DNA of 34,707 nt from Candidatus Sulfopaludibacter sp. SbA3 (GCA_945865705.1 CAMBEY010000003.1:1-34707); one strand, 5' to 3'; shown: positions 9,355 to 23,970, counted from the stretch's first letter. Made by a program: numbers and translations. The notes: generated from the letters alone by a model not told the origin.

Positions 9355-10749
9355 TCAAGCATGGGCGCGGTGCTTGCCTGCATTGGGCGCAGCTTTGAGA
9401 GAACCCGCCAAGGCCTGCTCCAACGCGGCAATGTGCTCGTCCACCAGTTCGACGGTCTCGGCCTCCACCATAATGCGCAGCAGCAACTCGGTGCCGGAGT
9501 AGCGCACCACGATGCGGCCCCGCGCGCCTAGACGCTCCTCGCTGGCGCGAAGCTGCTTCTGGAAGCCCACCAGCCTCTCGATCGGTATGCGCTCACGCAC
9601 GGGCACGTTGCGGATCTTTTGCGGATAGACGTGCAGGTCTTTTACCAGGTCGGCCAGAGGCCGACTCTCCGCCGCCATGATGGTAACCATCTCGAGCGCT
9701 GTGAGCAGGCCATCGCCGGTCGTGGCGTTGTCGCTGAAGATGATGTGGCCGGATTGCTCGCCGCCCAGGTTGGCGCCGCAGCGTATCATCTCATCAAGAA
9801 CATATTTATCGCCGACCGCCGTGCGCCGCAGCGCCAGGTCTTCTTTCTCCAGAGCGCGTTCCAGGCCCAGGTTGGTCATCACCGTGCCGATGACGGCGCT
9901 GCCGCGCAGCGTGCCAGTGCGCTGCATGTAACGGGCGGCAGCGAGCAGAACGCCGTCGCCGTTTACCACGTGGCCACCGCCGTCCACAAACAGGGCGCGA
10001 TCCGCATCGCCGTCGAAGGCCACGCCAAAATCCGCATGCGCTTGTTTAACGCAACTGCGCAGCAGCTCAAGATGCATCGAGCCGCAGCCGAGGTTGATGT
10101 TGCGCCCATCGGGGCGGTCGCCGATATAAACCCACTCATAGGGGATCGCGGAGAACACCTCGCGAGCCAGCGCCGTGGCAGCACCGTTGGCGCAGTCTAT
10201 GATGGCGCGACGTCCCGGCAGCGGCTTCACGCTCCGGGCAATCTCCAGAAGATGATTGAGGTAGGGCTGAAGCAGAGTGCGATCCGTTGGCAGTATCTCC
10301 GAAGTTGGTTCTACGGGAACGCGCCGGATACCCTTGAGTTCACAGTGAATCTCCGCCTCGAGCTCCAGCTCAACGGCGTCGGGCAGTTTATACCCATCGC
10401 TGCCGAAAATCTTAATACCGTTGTCCTGAAATGGATTGTGTGAAGCCGAGACCATGACCGCCGCGGAATACTTCCCGGCCACCGCCAGATACGCGAGGCC
10501 CGGCGTGGGCACGATGCCCGGCGATGCGACCGCTACGCCCACTTCACCGAGCGCGGCGGACAGGGTGGCGACAATCCACGAGCCGGACTCCCGCGTGTCT
10601 TGTCCGATCAGCACGCGGCAATTCTGCCCCTGATTCTTCTTTAAGTGCCGCCCCAGGCAGCGCCCTACGCAAGCAATCGTGGTCGGGTCCAGCGGCGAGT
10701 CGCCCGCGACGCCGCGAATTCCATCTGTTCCAAATAGCGTTTTCTCCAT
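9355..10749 (-). CDS. glmM: Phosphoglucosamine mutase
   Basis: MEKTLFGTDGIRGVAGDSPLDP..., MVSASHNPFQDNGIKIFG phosphoserine loop. Confidence 0.97.
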   Translation of the reverse strand: MEKTLFGTDGIRGVAGDSPLDPTTIACVGRCLGRHLKKNQGQNCRVLIGQDTRESGSWIVATLSAALGEVGVAVASPGIVPTPGLAYLAVAGKYSAAVMVSASHNPFQDNGIKIFGSDGYKLPDAVELELEAEIHCELKGIRRVPVEPTSEILPTDRTLLQPYLNHLLEIARSVKPLPGRRAIIDCANGAATALAREVFSAIPYEWVYIGDRPDGRNINLGCGSMHLELLRSCVKQAHADFGVAFDGDADRALFVDGGGHVVNGDGVLLAAARYMQRTGTLRGSAVIGTVMTNLGLERALEKEDLALRRTAVGDKYVLDEMIRCGANLGGEQSGHIIFSDNATTGDGLLTALEMVTIMAAESRPLADLVKDLHVYPQKIRNVPVRERIPIERLVGFQKQLRASEERLGARGRIVVRYSGTELLLRIMVEAETVELVDEHIAALEQALAGSLKAAPNAGKHRAHA

Positions 10750-10783
10750 CGGGTCTGCTTGTGTCGTCCTCTCGTGTGCCTGT

Positions 10784-11227
10784 TTAATTCTGTGCGGGCG
10801 GCGCGGCGGTCTCCGGGCGGGTTAGAGAAATTCTGGTTTGTGCGGGATGAACTTGCAGCACCGTGACTCCCGCCGGTGCTTCTACCAATTGAGGAGTGAG
10901 CGCCACCGTCATATCCATCGGCAAGTCTGCATAACCCACCGGAGACCAATCGCCAATCCGAGGGTTCTGAAGTATCGGCAGGTGAATCTCTTCGCGACGA
11001 GTGCCGCGCAGGATTGAACGTGGACCGCGCAACAGCAACTGAACCTCCGTCGGATCGGCTGACAAGATTGTCCCGGCCGGGACTCTGCCGAATTCGATGG
11101 GTACGGTTATCAAAATCAACGTGGTGGTATCGCGAGCCAGAACCGCCCACGCGGCAAAGGCCAGCGCCAGAGAAATAGCCTTGAGAGCAAGGTTCTCCGT
11201 CAGAAGTGTTTTGAGCCAGCCGATCAT
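10784..11227 (-). CDS. YbbR-domain protein (CdaR-like)
   Basis: 147 aa; N-terminal TM helix, YbbR-like strands, located between cdaA and glmM; start overlaps cdaA stop. Confidence 0.85.
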   Translation of the reverse strand: MIGWLKTLLTENLALKAISLALAFAAWAVLARDTTTLILITVPIEFGRVPAGTILSADPTEVQLLLRGPRSILRGTRREEIHLPILQNPRIGDWSPVGYADLPMDMTVALTPQLVEAPAGVTVLQVHPAQTRISLTRPETAAPPAQN

Positions 11228-12165
11228 CTATCCCTCGCGCTTAACTTCTCGGTCAGCTTTTCGGCCTCAGCAGCAGAATGCCGGGCGTTATCCCGTGCGC
11301 TCGGCTCCGGCACCAGCGGCGCAGTCGCTGTCCGCGCCGCCGAAGATAGCGCGGCGGCGGTGGCGGGATTGGCGGGCTGGCCGAAGGCCTCCATCAGCCG
11401 CTGGCCAAGCACCTCGAGCGTGATGTCCATTTCGATGGCGCCGCGCATGGCCAGTGAGATGAAGCCGGTCTGCTCGGAGACGACGATGGCCATCGCGTCA
11501 GTCTCCTCGGTGATGCCAATTGCCGCACGATGGCGGGTGCCCAATTGCAGGCCAAGTCGAGTGCCCAGCGTCGGATTCACCGTCAGCGGCAGAAAACAGG
11601 CGGCGGCCAGCACGCGGTCCCGGCGGATGATCACCGCGCCGTCATGCAATGGCGCGCGCGGCTGAAAAATGGTCGCCAGCAGATCCTGCGTCAGCCGGGC
11701 CTGCAACGGGACACCGCTTTCGGCGTAGTTGCGCAGCGAGGTTTCACGCTCGACCACAATCAACGCACCGATCTTCTGCGCGGCCAGTCGATTGACCGCC
11801 ATCAAGATGTCTTCAAACAGATGCCTCGCCTCAAACGGCGACATGCGGCGAGAGCCGAATGGATTGCGGCTCAAGCGCGACAGGCCGCGGCGAATCTCCG
11901 CTTGGAACAACACGATCAGCGCAAAGCTGAGATAAGGGAACAGTGTTCCGATCAGCTCGGGGACCACCGTGAACCCGGCCCATCTCCCACCGAAGTAGGC
12001 GACGCCGAGCAGGGCCATCCAGACCAGGAACTGCGCCGCCACCGCCTGCCGGATGAACTGCACCGCCCCGTAGATGAGCGCGGCAAGAATCAGAAGCTCG
12101 CCCACCGCCAACGGAGTCAGCGGAGGCAGGGATTCGATCATTCGGCGGATGGCATCAAGGTTCAT
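11224..12165 (-). CDS. cdaA: Diadenylate cyclase (DAC domain, membrane-bound)
   Basis: Three N-terminal TM helices; APLHDGAVIIRRDRVLAAACFLPLT and GTRHRAAIGITEETDAMAIVVSEQTG DAC motifs. Confidence 0.96.
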   Translation of the reverse strand: MNLDAIRRMIESLPPLTPLAVGELLILAALIYGAVQFIRQAVAAQFLVWMALLGVAYFGGRWAGFTVVPELIGTLFPYLSFALIVLFQAEIRRGLSRLSRNPFGSRRMSPFEARHLFEDILMAVNRLAAQKIGALIVVERETSLRNYAESGVPLQARLTQDLLATIFQPRAPLHDGAVIIRRDRVLAAACFLPLTVNPTLGTRLGLQLGTRHRAAIGITEETDAMAIVVSEQTGFISLAMRGAIEMDITLEVLGQRLMEAFGQPANPATAAALSSAARTATAPLVPEPSARDNARHSAAEAEKLTEKLSARDR

Positions 12166-12294
12166 AGTAAGTCAGCCGTCGGAGTAAACAGGATCGCACT
12201 GCTCTGGCTGCGCTTTCCATTGTAGCGCAGCGGACCATACGGCATGGACGGCAGGGAATGTCCCGAGGGGTCCACTGGCATCTCGCCATCTTCC

Positions 12295-12326
12295 TTGGCT
12301 CAGGCTTGGCTCAGGCTTGGCTCAGG
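12295..12326. repeat. Three tandem copies of an 11-bp unit (ttggctcaggc)
   Basis: ttggctcaggc ttggctcaggc ttggctcagg read directly. Confidence 0.9.
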
Positions 12327-12344
12327 AGAACCCCTGCGCTTGAG

Positions 12345-13175
12345 TCAGGCCTTCGGAGGATGCGACTGCCAGTTCGGAAACGAGCCTTGCGCCGCGCGCA
12401 TGCATTCCTCCATCAAATCCCGGATTTGCCCGCGGCGGTCGGCCAAGGTGGTCATCAGATGACTAAGCTCATCGGTCTGGCCCTCGTACCACTCCACCGG
12501 AACGGTGGCGGCCGCCTCGTCCAAAAAGTCATCGGGGAAATTCAGCAAGCGGCGCAGCCAGAGTTCCACCGCCGACGATCCACTGATTCCAGCGTAGGCA
12601 GCCACGTTTGGAAACAGGCCGCGGCGCGGCGAGTCGGGGAAGTTCCATTGATTGCCATTGAAGCAATAGCCCTGATCGATCATCGTCGCGTGAAACGCTG
12701 GTGCGGCTTCATGGGTCTGCGGGTTGGTCTGATGGAAGACCACTTGGCGCGTGTCGCAGTTGCAGGTCCATTGATCGAACACCAGCATACCGGCAAATGC
12801 ATCCAGGTTGGCCACCAGCGGCATCTGCTCGGCGGGAAGGTAGTCGAAGGCCGGAGAGCGCAAGGGATCGCAGGGGAACCGGGAGGCAAAGGCAAATCCA
12901 CTTTGGCAGCGCTCCTGGATGCTGCCGTTTTGAATGTACAGATCCGGCGTGTGCGCGATCACCCATTCGCTGACCAACACAATGTCCGGCTCCGAGACGG
13001 GCAAGCCCAGAGACATGGCCAGATGGCTGGCCAGCATCTCATTGGCGAGGATGCGCGGGCCTTGCGGATTGTTGCGGAACTTGACCACGTAATATTGCTC
13101 ATCGCTGCAGCGCATCAGATGCGACTGCGCTCCACCACGCATGCGTCGAAGATGTTCCACTGCCTGTAAAGCCAT
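12345..13175 (-). CDS. HipA-like kinase-domain protein
   Basis: MALQAVEHLRRMRGGAQSHLMRCSDEQYYVVKFRNNPQGPRILANEMLASHLAMSLGLPV...; matches remembered stand-alone 'HipA family kinase' proteins. Confidence 0.65.
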   Translation of the reverse strand: MALQAVEHLRRMRGGAQSHLMRCSDEQYYVVKFRNNPQGPRILANEMLASHLAMSLGLPVSEPDIVLVSEWVIAHTPDLYIQNGSIQERCQSGFAFASRFPCDPLRSPAFDYLPAEQMPLVANLDAFAGMLVFDQWTCNCDTRQVVFHQTNPQTHEAAPAFHATMIDQGYCFNGNQWNFPDSPRRGLFPNVAAYAGISGSSAVELWLRRLLNFPDDFLDEAAATVPVEWYEGQTDELSHLMTTLADRRGQIRDLMEECMRAAQGSFPNWQSHPPKA

Positions 13176-13454
13176 CCGTGTGCGACGCACGCCTCCAAAA
13201 CTGAGTCTGACGGTACTCTATCGGGCTTTGCTATTGAGGACAACAGGAATTTGCAGATGGAAAGATTGGCCTGTCGGCTCTGCTGACAATCACCCGCGGA
13301 GGGTGGCTTGGGGATTCAACACCAGGGTTCGCCATATGGATTCGACTTGACACCATCCACGGTCTGAGATAAAACCCAATTCTTGAGAGCTTTTGCCAGC
13401 GGACAGCGACATCCAAGTCCCAGAGCGAATCGGCGGGCCAGACGGGGGGCAACC

Positions 13455-13991
13455 ATGAGCGCGGATGAGATGAATTTCGGAATGAATGATGAGGACATGT
13501 TCGATGAACTCGATGAAATGTCGGGCGAGTTTGACAAGGAACTTGATGAGTTCGCCTCCGGCTTCGAGGACGACGATGATGATGATTCTTCTTCTGATGG
13601 GATGGTCGTCGAGGGGGTCATCATCACCGAGACCAGCCTGTCGCCAGCGCCAGCCACGGTGATTGAAGCCAAGGCAGCGCCAGCCGCTCCTCGCAAAAAA
13701 GCAGCTTCTCAAGCCGCCCGAGCCTCGAAGAAATTCGCAGGCAAGCCCAAGAAGACCGCGGCAACGAAGTCGAGTCCAAAGAAAGCGCCGGTCCGCAAGA
13801 AGCCAGCGACCAGGAAGAAGGCCAAAGCACCCGCCAGACCAGTTGCCAAACGGGTCGCCAAGCCGGTGCGCAAGAAAGCCGCGAGGCCGGTGGCGGCTAA
13901 ACGTGGCAAGGCCGCAAAGAAAAAGGCCCCCGCTCACAAGATATCGTCGTCCAGGAAGCGCCCAGGCAAAGCCAAGAAATCACGCCGCTAA
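13455..13991 (+). CDS. Bipolar protein: acidic N-terminus, histone H1-like Lys/Ala/Pro-rich C-terminus
   Basis: MSADEMNFGMNDEDMFDELDEMSGEFDKELDEFASGFEDDDDDDSS... then AKKTAATKSSPKKAPVRKKPATRKKAKAPARP...KKKAPAHKISSSRKRPGKAKKSRR. G-rich RBS immediately before ATG 13455. Confidence 0.8.
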   Translation: MSADEMNFGMNDEDMFDELDEMSGEFDKELDEFASGFEDDDDDDSSSDGMVVEGVIITETSLSPAPATVIEAKAAPAAPRKKAASQAARASKKFAGKPKKTAATKSSPKKAPVRKKPATRKKAKAPARPVAKRVAKPVRKKAARPVAAKRGKAAKKKAPAHKISSSRKRPGKAKKSRR

Positions 13992-14216
13992 ATACTTTCC
14001 GAGTTTCAACAACTCACCTGCACCGCCGATGATGGTACTAAAGGCGGGTGCCGAACCAGTAACTTCGTCCGCCTGCAACGCCTTTTGAAGCGTATTTCTT
14101 TTCACAACGGGTCGTGTTTGGACGATTATCAATGTAGGGTCGTCAGCGCTGATTGGCGTCGGCGCTTTGGTCCGAGTTCGGGAAAGCAATGATTCGCTGC
14201 GCGGGAGCCGCGTGCA

Positions 14217-14681
14217 ATGGTCGATTATCAGTTCGTAACGGAAAAACTCGCGGTCGGCGGATTCATCCGCAATGTGGAGAACATGCGCGAACTGGCCGAG
14301 GCCGGCTTCACGCATGTGATCAACATGATGCACGAGTTCGACGACCACTCGATCAACGACGGCACCGGCGTCGTGGTGCTCCAGAACGGGACAACGGACG
14401 ATTTTCTTCCCAAGCCATCGTCGCTCTTCTGGACCGGGGTGGATTTTACTTTGCTCGCGCTGGAAAATCCCAACGCGAAGATTTACGTGCATTGCGCGGC
14501 GGGCGTCCACCGCAGCCCGCTCATGGTGCTGGCCATCATGCGGGCGCTGGGCTACGAGCGCAAGCAAGCCATCAACATGATCACCGAAGCCCGCCCGCAA
14601 GCCAACTTCCCGCCCGTCTACGTCATGAGCGTGGAAGACTTCATGCGCGAGTTCCGCGCCGCCAGCCAGCCCACCACCTAG
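14217..14681 (+). CDS. Dual-specificity protein phosphatase-like
   Basis: 154 aa; VHCAAGVHRSPLMVLAIMRALGY contains the HCxxGxxRS active-site motif. Confidence 0.88.
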   Translation: MVDYQFVTEKLAVGGFIRNVENMRELAEAGFTHVINMMHEFDDHSINDGTGVVVLQNGTTDDFLPKPSSLFWTGVDFTLLALENPNAKIYVHCAAGVHRSPLMVLAIMRALGYERKQAINMITEARPQANFPPVYVMSVEDFMREFRAASQPTT

Positions 14682-14849
14682 GCATTCGGTGCACACTCAG
14701 GACAGCGCGACCGTCTGGCAGCTCGCAGGAGCGCACGCAATCTTATCCATGTCTGAGCTGTTCTTTAATTATCTTCAGAAATTCTTGCCGCTGTGCCCGC
14801 TTGCCAACTGAGCAGCGCCGGAGCCTTGAGCGGTTCGGCTCTGGCGTCT

Positions 14850-14996
14850 TCACTCTTCCACAGGAATGTCAGCGAGACGGCGCGGCGCTTTCAGTCCCTT
14901 GATGCGGAGATATTTCGACTGGCCGCCGCGTTTATGCGGTTTGCACAACAGGCAACCTGCGCGCTGATGTTTGGCTCGTTTGCGCCGGTGGTTCAT
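14850..14996 (-). CDS. 48-aa basic CxxC small protein
   Basis: Minus-strand ORF not in track: MNHRRKRAKHQRAGCLLCKPHKRGGQSKYLRIKGLKAPRRLADIPVEE*; starts 32 bp after the gltD stop, same strand. Confidence 0.6.
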   Translation of the reverse strand: MNHRRKRAKHQRAGCLLCKPHKRGGQSKYLRIKGLKAPRRLADIPVEE

Positions 14997-15028
14997 GTTC
15001 CAAAATGTACCACAATTGGGGTTGTCGG

Positions 15029-16472
15029 TTACGCCAGCGGGGCGGGGAGGTCGCTGTGGCCCATCAGGTAGAGGTCCACGCCGCGGGCGGCGGAGCGGCC
15101 TTCGGCGATGGCCCAGACGATCAGCGACTGGCCGCGCTGCATGTCGCCGGCGGTGAAGACGCCGGGGACGTTGGTCATCCAGTTTGCGTCGCGCGCGACG
15201 TTGCCGCGCTCGGTGAGCTTCACGCCGAACTGATCGAGCATGCCTTTCTTCTCGGGGCCAAGGAAGCCCATGGCCAGCAGCACCAGATCGGCTTCGATCT
15301 CCATCTCGGTGCCGGGGATGTCGACAAAGCCGAGACGGCCTTGCGCGTCGGGAGCCATCTTCACCTGCACGGTGTGCAGCTTCTTCACCACGCCATCAAC
15401 GCCCGAAAAGTTCTTGGTCGAAATGGAATACTCGCGAATGCCGCCTTCGTCATGCGCCGAGGAGGTGCGGAAGATATTCGGCCACAGCGGCCAGGGGTTG
15501 TTGAGCACATCGCGCGCGTCAGGAGGCTTGGGCAGCAGTTCGAGTTGGTGGACGGACTTACATCCCTGCCGATGCACCGTGCCCAAGCAGTCCGCGCCGG
15601 TGTCGCCGCCGCCGATGATCACCACGCGCTTGCCTTCAGCGGAGATGAACTGGCTGTCCGAAATCGTGTCGCCTTCGCACTTCTTGTTCTGCAACGGCAG
15701 AAAGTCCATCGCGTAATAGATGCCCTTGAGTTCGCGTCCGGGAATGGGCAGGTCGCGCGGAGCGGTGGCGCCGCCGGCCAGCACGATGGCGTCGAAATCC
15801 TTCTGCAATTCCTTCACCGCGACATTCACGCCGATGTTGGCGCTGGTGCGGAAGATAACTCCAGCCTGCTCCATCAGCGCAAGCCGGCGGTTGAGGACAT
15901 TCTTCTCCATCTTGAATTCAGGGATGCCGTAGCGCATCAAGCCGCCGATGCGGTCGGCGCGCTCGAAGACGGTTACAAGATGGCCGGCCTTGTTGAGCTG
16001 GTCCGCCGTCGCCAGCCCCGCCGGGCCGGAGCCCACCACAGCGACCTTCTTGCCCGTGCGCACCGTGGGCGTGAACGGCTTGACGAAGCCGCTCTCGAAG
16101 GCGCGTTCGATGATGGAGACTTCCACCTGCTTGATCGTAACCGGCTGATTGTTGATGCCCAGCACGCACGAACCTTCGCACGGCGCGGGGCAGAGGCGTC
16201 CCGTGAACTCCGGGAAATTATTCGTTGAGTGCAGCCGCGTGATCGCCTCCGACCAGCGGTCGCGATAGACCAAGTCGTTCCAGTCTGGGATCAGATTGCC
16301 CAGCGGACAGCCCATGTGGCAGAAGGGAATGCCGCAATCCATGCAGCGCGCGGCCTGCTTCTTGAGCTTGGCATCTTCGGCGGGCAGCGTCACTTCGCGG
16401 TAGTCGTGGAGGCGCTCCTCGACTGGCCGATACTTGAACTTCTCGCGGTCGTACTCGATAAATCCGGTTACC

Positions 16473-16480
<8 letters not shown>
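15029..16480 (-). CDS. gltD: Glutamate synthase small subunit
   Basis: 483 aa; [74 protein letters not shown]. Confidence 0.97.
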
Positions 16481-21074
<4,594 letters not shown>

Positions 21075-21242
21075 AGGCCTTCCTCCATGAAGAGCGGTCA
21101 GGTGTAACGACAGATTGTCTGCGTATTGCCGGGGAATACCTCGGACTACCCGGGAATCAATAGTACAAGATATTGGTCCATAATCCAAGCCGAAAATAAA
21201 GATTCTTTACATTACATTTACTTATATTGTAGAATGGCCTTT

Positions 21243-22142
21243 ATGAACTTGGATTCCATGCAATTATACTGTGATATCATACGCTTACGAAGCTTTTCGC
21301 GGGGAGCGGACGAGCAAAAAATCTCCCAATCCGCCGCCAGCCAGACAATTCAACAGATCGAAACCGACATGCGCGTGCGGCTGATCGACCGCAGCATGAG
21401 ACCGTTTGGAGTGACCGTCGAAGGGCAAAAGTTTTACGACACCTGCCGCAGCATCCTGCAAACCTACGAGGAAATGCGCGCCGAGATCACCGCCAGCCTG
21501 CACGAGCTCTCCGGCAGCGTGCGCGTGGCGGCTATCTACTCGATCGGCTTGCAAGGCATGAGCGGCCCCATGCAGCGCTTTCAATCGCAATACCCGCAGG
21601 TACGCGTGCGGCTCGAATGCCTGCATCCGCATCAGGTGGTGGAGGCGGTGCTGAACGACGAAGCCGATTTGGGCCTGCTGTCCTATCCACCGGCCAAGCG
21701 CGCCTTATCGGTGGTGCATCTGCATGACGAGCCAATGGTTTTTGTCTGCCATCCCGGCCATGGCCTGGCAAAAAAAAAGAAGGTCGCGCCGAAAGATTTA
21801 TTGAACGAGCCGTTCATCGCCTTCGAGACCTCCCTAGCCATTCGCAAGGCCATCGACCGTGCGCTGCGTAAGCATGAAGTCCGCCCGCAGGTGGTCATGG
21901 AGTTCGACAACGTGGAGACCATCAAGCAGGCCATCATCAACGGCACCGGCGTGGGCCTGCTGCCCGGGCCAAGCGTCATCAAGGAAGCCGGCATCGGCAC
22001 GCTGGCCGTCGTGCCTTTCGATATCCCCGACCTAAGCCGCCCCATCGGCGCCATCCATCGTCGCAACAAGCCACTGTCGCCCGCCGTGGCGCGTTTCATT
22101 GAATTGCTGCGCGAAGACACCACGTCGAGCGCGGCAGCTTAA
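21243..22142 (+). CDS. LysR-family transcriptional regulator
   Basis: N-terminal HTH (MQLYCDIIRLRSFSRGADEQKISQSAASQTIQQIETDM), substrate-binding domain; divergent from gltB. Confidence 0.93.
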   Translation: MNLDSMQLYCDIIRLRSFSRGADEQKISQSAASQTIQQIETDMRVRLIDRSMRPFGVTVEGQKFYDTCRSILQTYEEMRAEITASLHELSGSVRVAAIYSIGLQGMSGPMQRFQSQYPQVRVRLECLHPHQVVEAVLNDEADLGLLSYPPAKRALSVVHLHDEPMVFVCHPGHGLAKKKKVAPKDLLNEPFIAFETSLAIRKAIDRALRKHEVRPQVVMEFDNVETIKQAIINGTGVGLLPGPSVIKEAGIGTLAVVPFDIPDLSRPIGAIHRRNKPLSPAVARFIELLREDTTSSAAA

Positions 22143-22209
22143 TTCGATTGACGATTCAGTCGATTGTGTCCAGCATCGCGTCTCTTCAATATTCCACCCC
22201 CCACTCGCT

Positions 22210-22296
22210 GTCATCCTGAGCACCGCGAAGGATCTGCTTTTTTCACCAGGCAGGACAGGCTGGGGAAAACAGATTCTTCGCGGTACTCAGAATGAC
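22210..22296. repeat. Palindromic dispersed repeat, GTCATCCTGAGC family, copy B
   Basis: gtcatcctgagcaccgcgaaggatctgcttt pairs with aaacagattcttcgcggtactcagaatgac. Confidence 0.85.
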
Positions 22297-22322
22297 ATTC
22301 GAATAGAAACCGGAACCCAACT

Positions 22323-23216
22323 CTAGTTGGCCGTAGTCGATTCAGACTTTGCGGTGATGGGCGGGGTGATAGGAGCGATAGGCGGCGTACTCGGCAGCGG
22401 CGGCAGCTTGACCGGCCCAGCCAGCCATTCCGGGACGCGCCACGGATAATAGGAATTGAAGTCGTACTGACCCACTAGGAATACCGGCGTGCCGTACTCC
22501 ACAACAGTGACTCCCGTGGGATCGAGCTTCCACGGCTCGCCCCAGCCGTAGAGCCACATCGCGTCGCGCTCCAGCATCCGTATGCAGGAGTGACTGGCCG
22601 GATAGCCCGGCATCTCCAGCGCGTGCAGCGCGCGCCCTTCCGTGTTCTGAAAATTGAAATACCACTTCATGTACCACGTCGGATCTTCCGTGCTGGTGCG
22701 GCCCTTCGATTTCCAGTTGAGATGATGGAACCCCTCCGGCGTGGGCATCTTATCCGAGCCCGAACTGATCGGCCCCCAGCGCACCAACTTCCCGTACTCA
22801 TACGCGCCAAACACCTGCCCCGGCAGATGCACCACGATGGCCTTGGGCGTTTGCGCGGCGCTCGGATACAGGCGCGGCAGCGGGCTGTACTCCAACTCGT
22901 CCAGATCCAGCCGCTCCGGGATCACCAACTGCCTCATGCGCGGCAGATGCGCCACGTCGGCGCGATTCAGCTTCTCGAGCAGCGCCATCTGCTCCGGCGT
23001 GAAGCGCTTCTTCAGCTCGCCTTCCCCCACACGGCCTGGCTCGATGCGCCCAGGCTCAATCGTGTAGTTGACCGCGTGCCCGGTGACGCGCACCGTCTCC
23101 TTCATGTTGGGCTGGTAAGGCACGCCGCCATTCTGCGCGAGCAGACTCCAGGGCTGCGACATAGCCATGATGCTCAGGGCGAGCACGGACAAAGTTCGAC
23201 TGGCTGGCTGCGTCAT
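22323..23216 (-). CDS. L,D-transpeptidase (YkuD domain), secreted
   Basis: MTQPASRTLSVLALSIMAMSQPWSLLAQ signal-like start; HALEMPGYPASHSCIRMLERDAMWLYGWG matches YkuD HxxxxHxxSxGCIR(M) catalytic region. Confidence 0.88.
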   Translation of the reverse strand: MTQPASRTLSVLALSIMAMSQPWSLLAQNGGVPYQPNMKETVRVTGHAVNYTIEPGRIEPGRVGEGELKKRFTPEQMALLEKLNRADVAHLPRMRQLVIPERLDLDELEYSPLPRLYPSAAQTPKAIVVHLPGQVFGAYEYGKLVRWGPISSGSDKMPTPEGFHHLNWKSKGRTSTEDPTWYMKWYFNFQNTEGRALHALEMPGYPASHSCIRMLERDAMWLYGWGEPWKLDPTGVTVVEYGTPVFLVGQYDFNSYYPWRVPEWLAGPVKLPPLPSTPPIAPITPPITAKSESTTAN

Positions 23217-23674
23217 ATTGGTAAAGTGAGTGCTGCTTAACTCAAGGTGAAAAGAAGTGAAGAACCATTGTACAGCGGTCACCCAACCAGGTCGCCGTCA
23301 AACGAGCCAGTCCGCGTCCATTTTGGAGGCTGCCGCACACGCGACAAATTGACCAAATTATCGGCATTGCCCAAATTGCAAACATTTACGGTTTTGACCA
23401 AAGAATCCACAGAATCGGCAATTTTCACTGGAGTCGTAGCAATTCCCGCCTGCATTTCCAATATCACTTTTGCTTATACTCATCCAGATCGGCAACTGCG
23501 CTTTTTCCGGTTCCCACGGACGAAAAAAGTGCCGCAATTGGTCTCGGCAGCGATGTGGGAAAGCATGGTTTCCAACTCCGGCGTGAAATTGACTTTCCTG
23601 CGGCAAAACTACCGCCGCGAGTAGCCCCTGTCAACGATCATCGAGGACGATCACCAAGGACTGCCTGCCGAACA

Positions 23675-23880
23675 ATCCCCGCAGGGGATACAGGAGGATA
23701 GCCGGGGGCAACGCCCCCGGTTACGATGCCCCGCATCCATTCCGACCCTGTAAGGGTCGCACAGAAACGTCGCATGAGCGCGGTGCCCGACGGGTGCGAC
23801 CCTTTCAGGGTCGGTGTTCGTTCGGGTACGGTGACCGGGGGCGATGCCCCCGGCTATCCTATCCATCCCCTCCGGGGATA
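23675..23880. repeat. Compound inverted repeat made of six small hairpins
   Basis: Hairpins at 23676-23688, 23702-23720, 23744-23758, 23798-23812, 23835-23853, 23866-23878, in mirror order. Confidence 0.9.
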
Positions 23881-23970
23881 TTTCCATCAATGATCGGCAT
23901 GCTGATTGATTTCGCGGTAAGCTATCGAACGGAGTCCCTTGCTCAATCACTTGGGAACAGAGAATTTACT

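Noticed and set aside
11224-12165. cdaA-ybbR-glmM cluster as a novel system
   Set aside because: This is the well-established conserved c-di-AMP synthesis operon.
13980-14696. 238-aa minus-strand ORF overlapping the phosphatase
   Set aside because: Antisense to a clear HCxxGxxRS phosphatase; low-complexity histidine/arginine composition typical of shadow ORFs.
23675-23880. CRISPR array or riboswitch
   Set aside because: The repeats are in mirror (inverted) order, not regularly spaced direct repeats, and match no riboswitch consensus I recognise.
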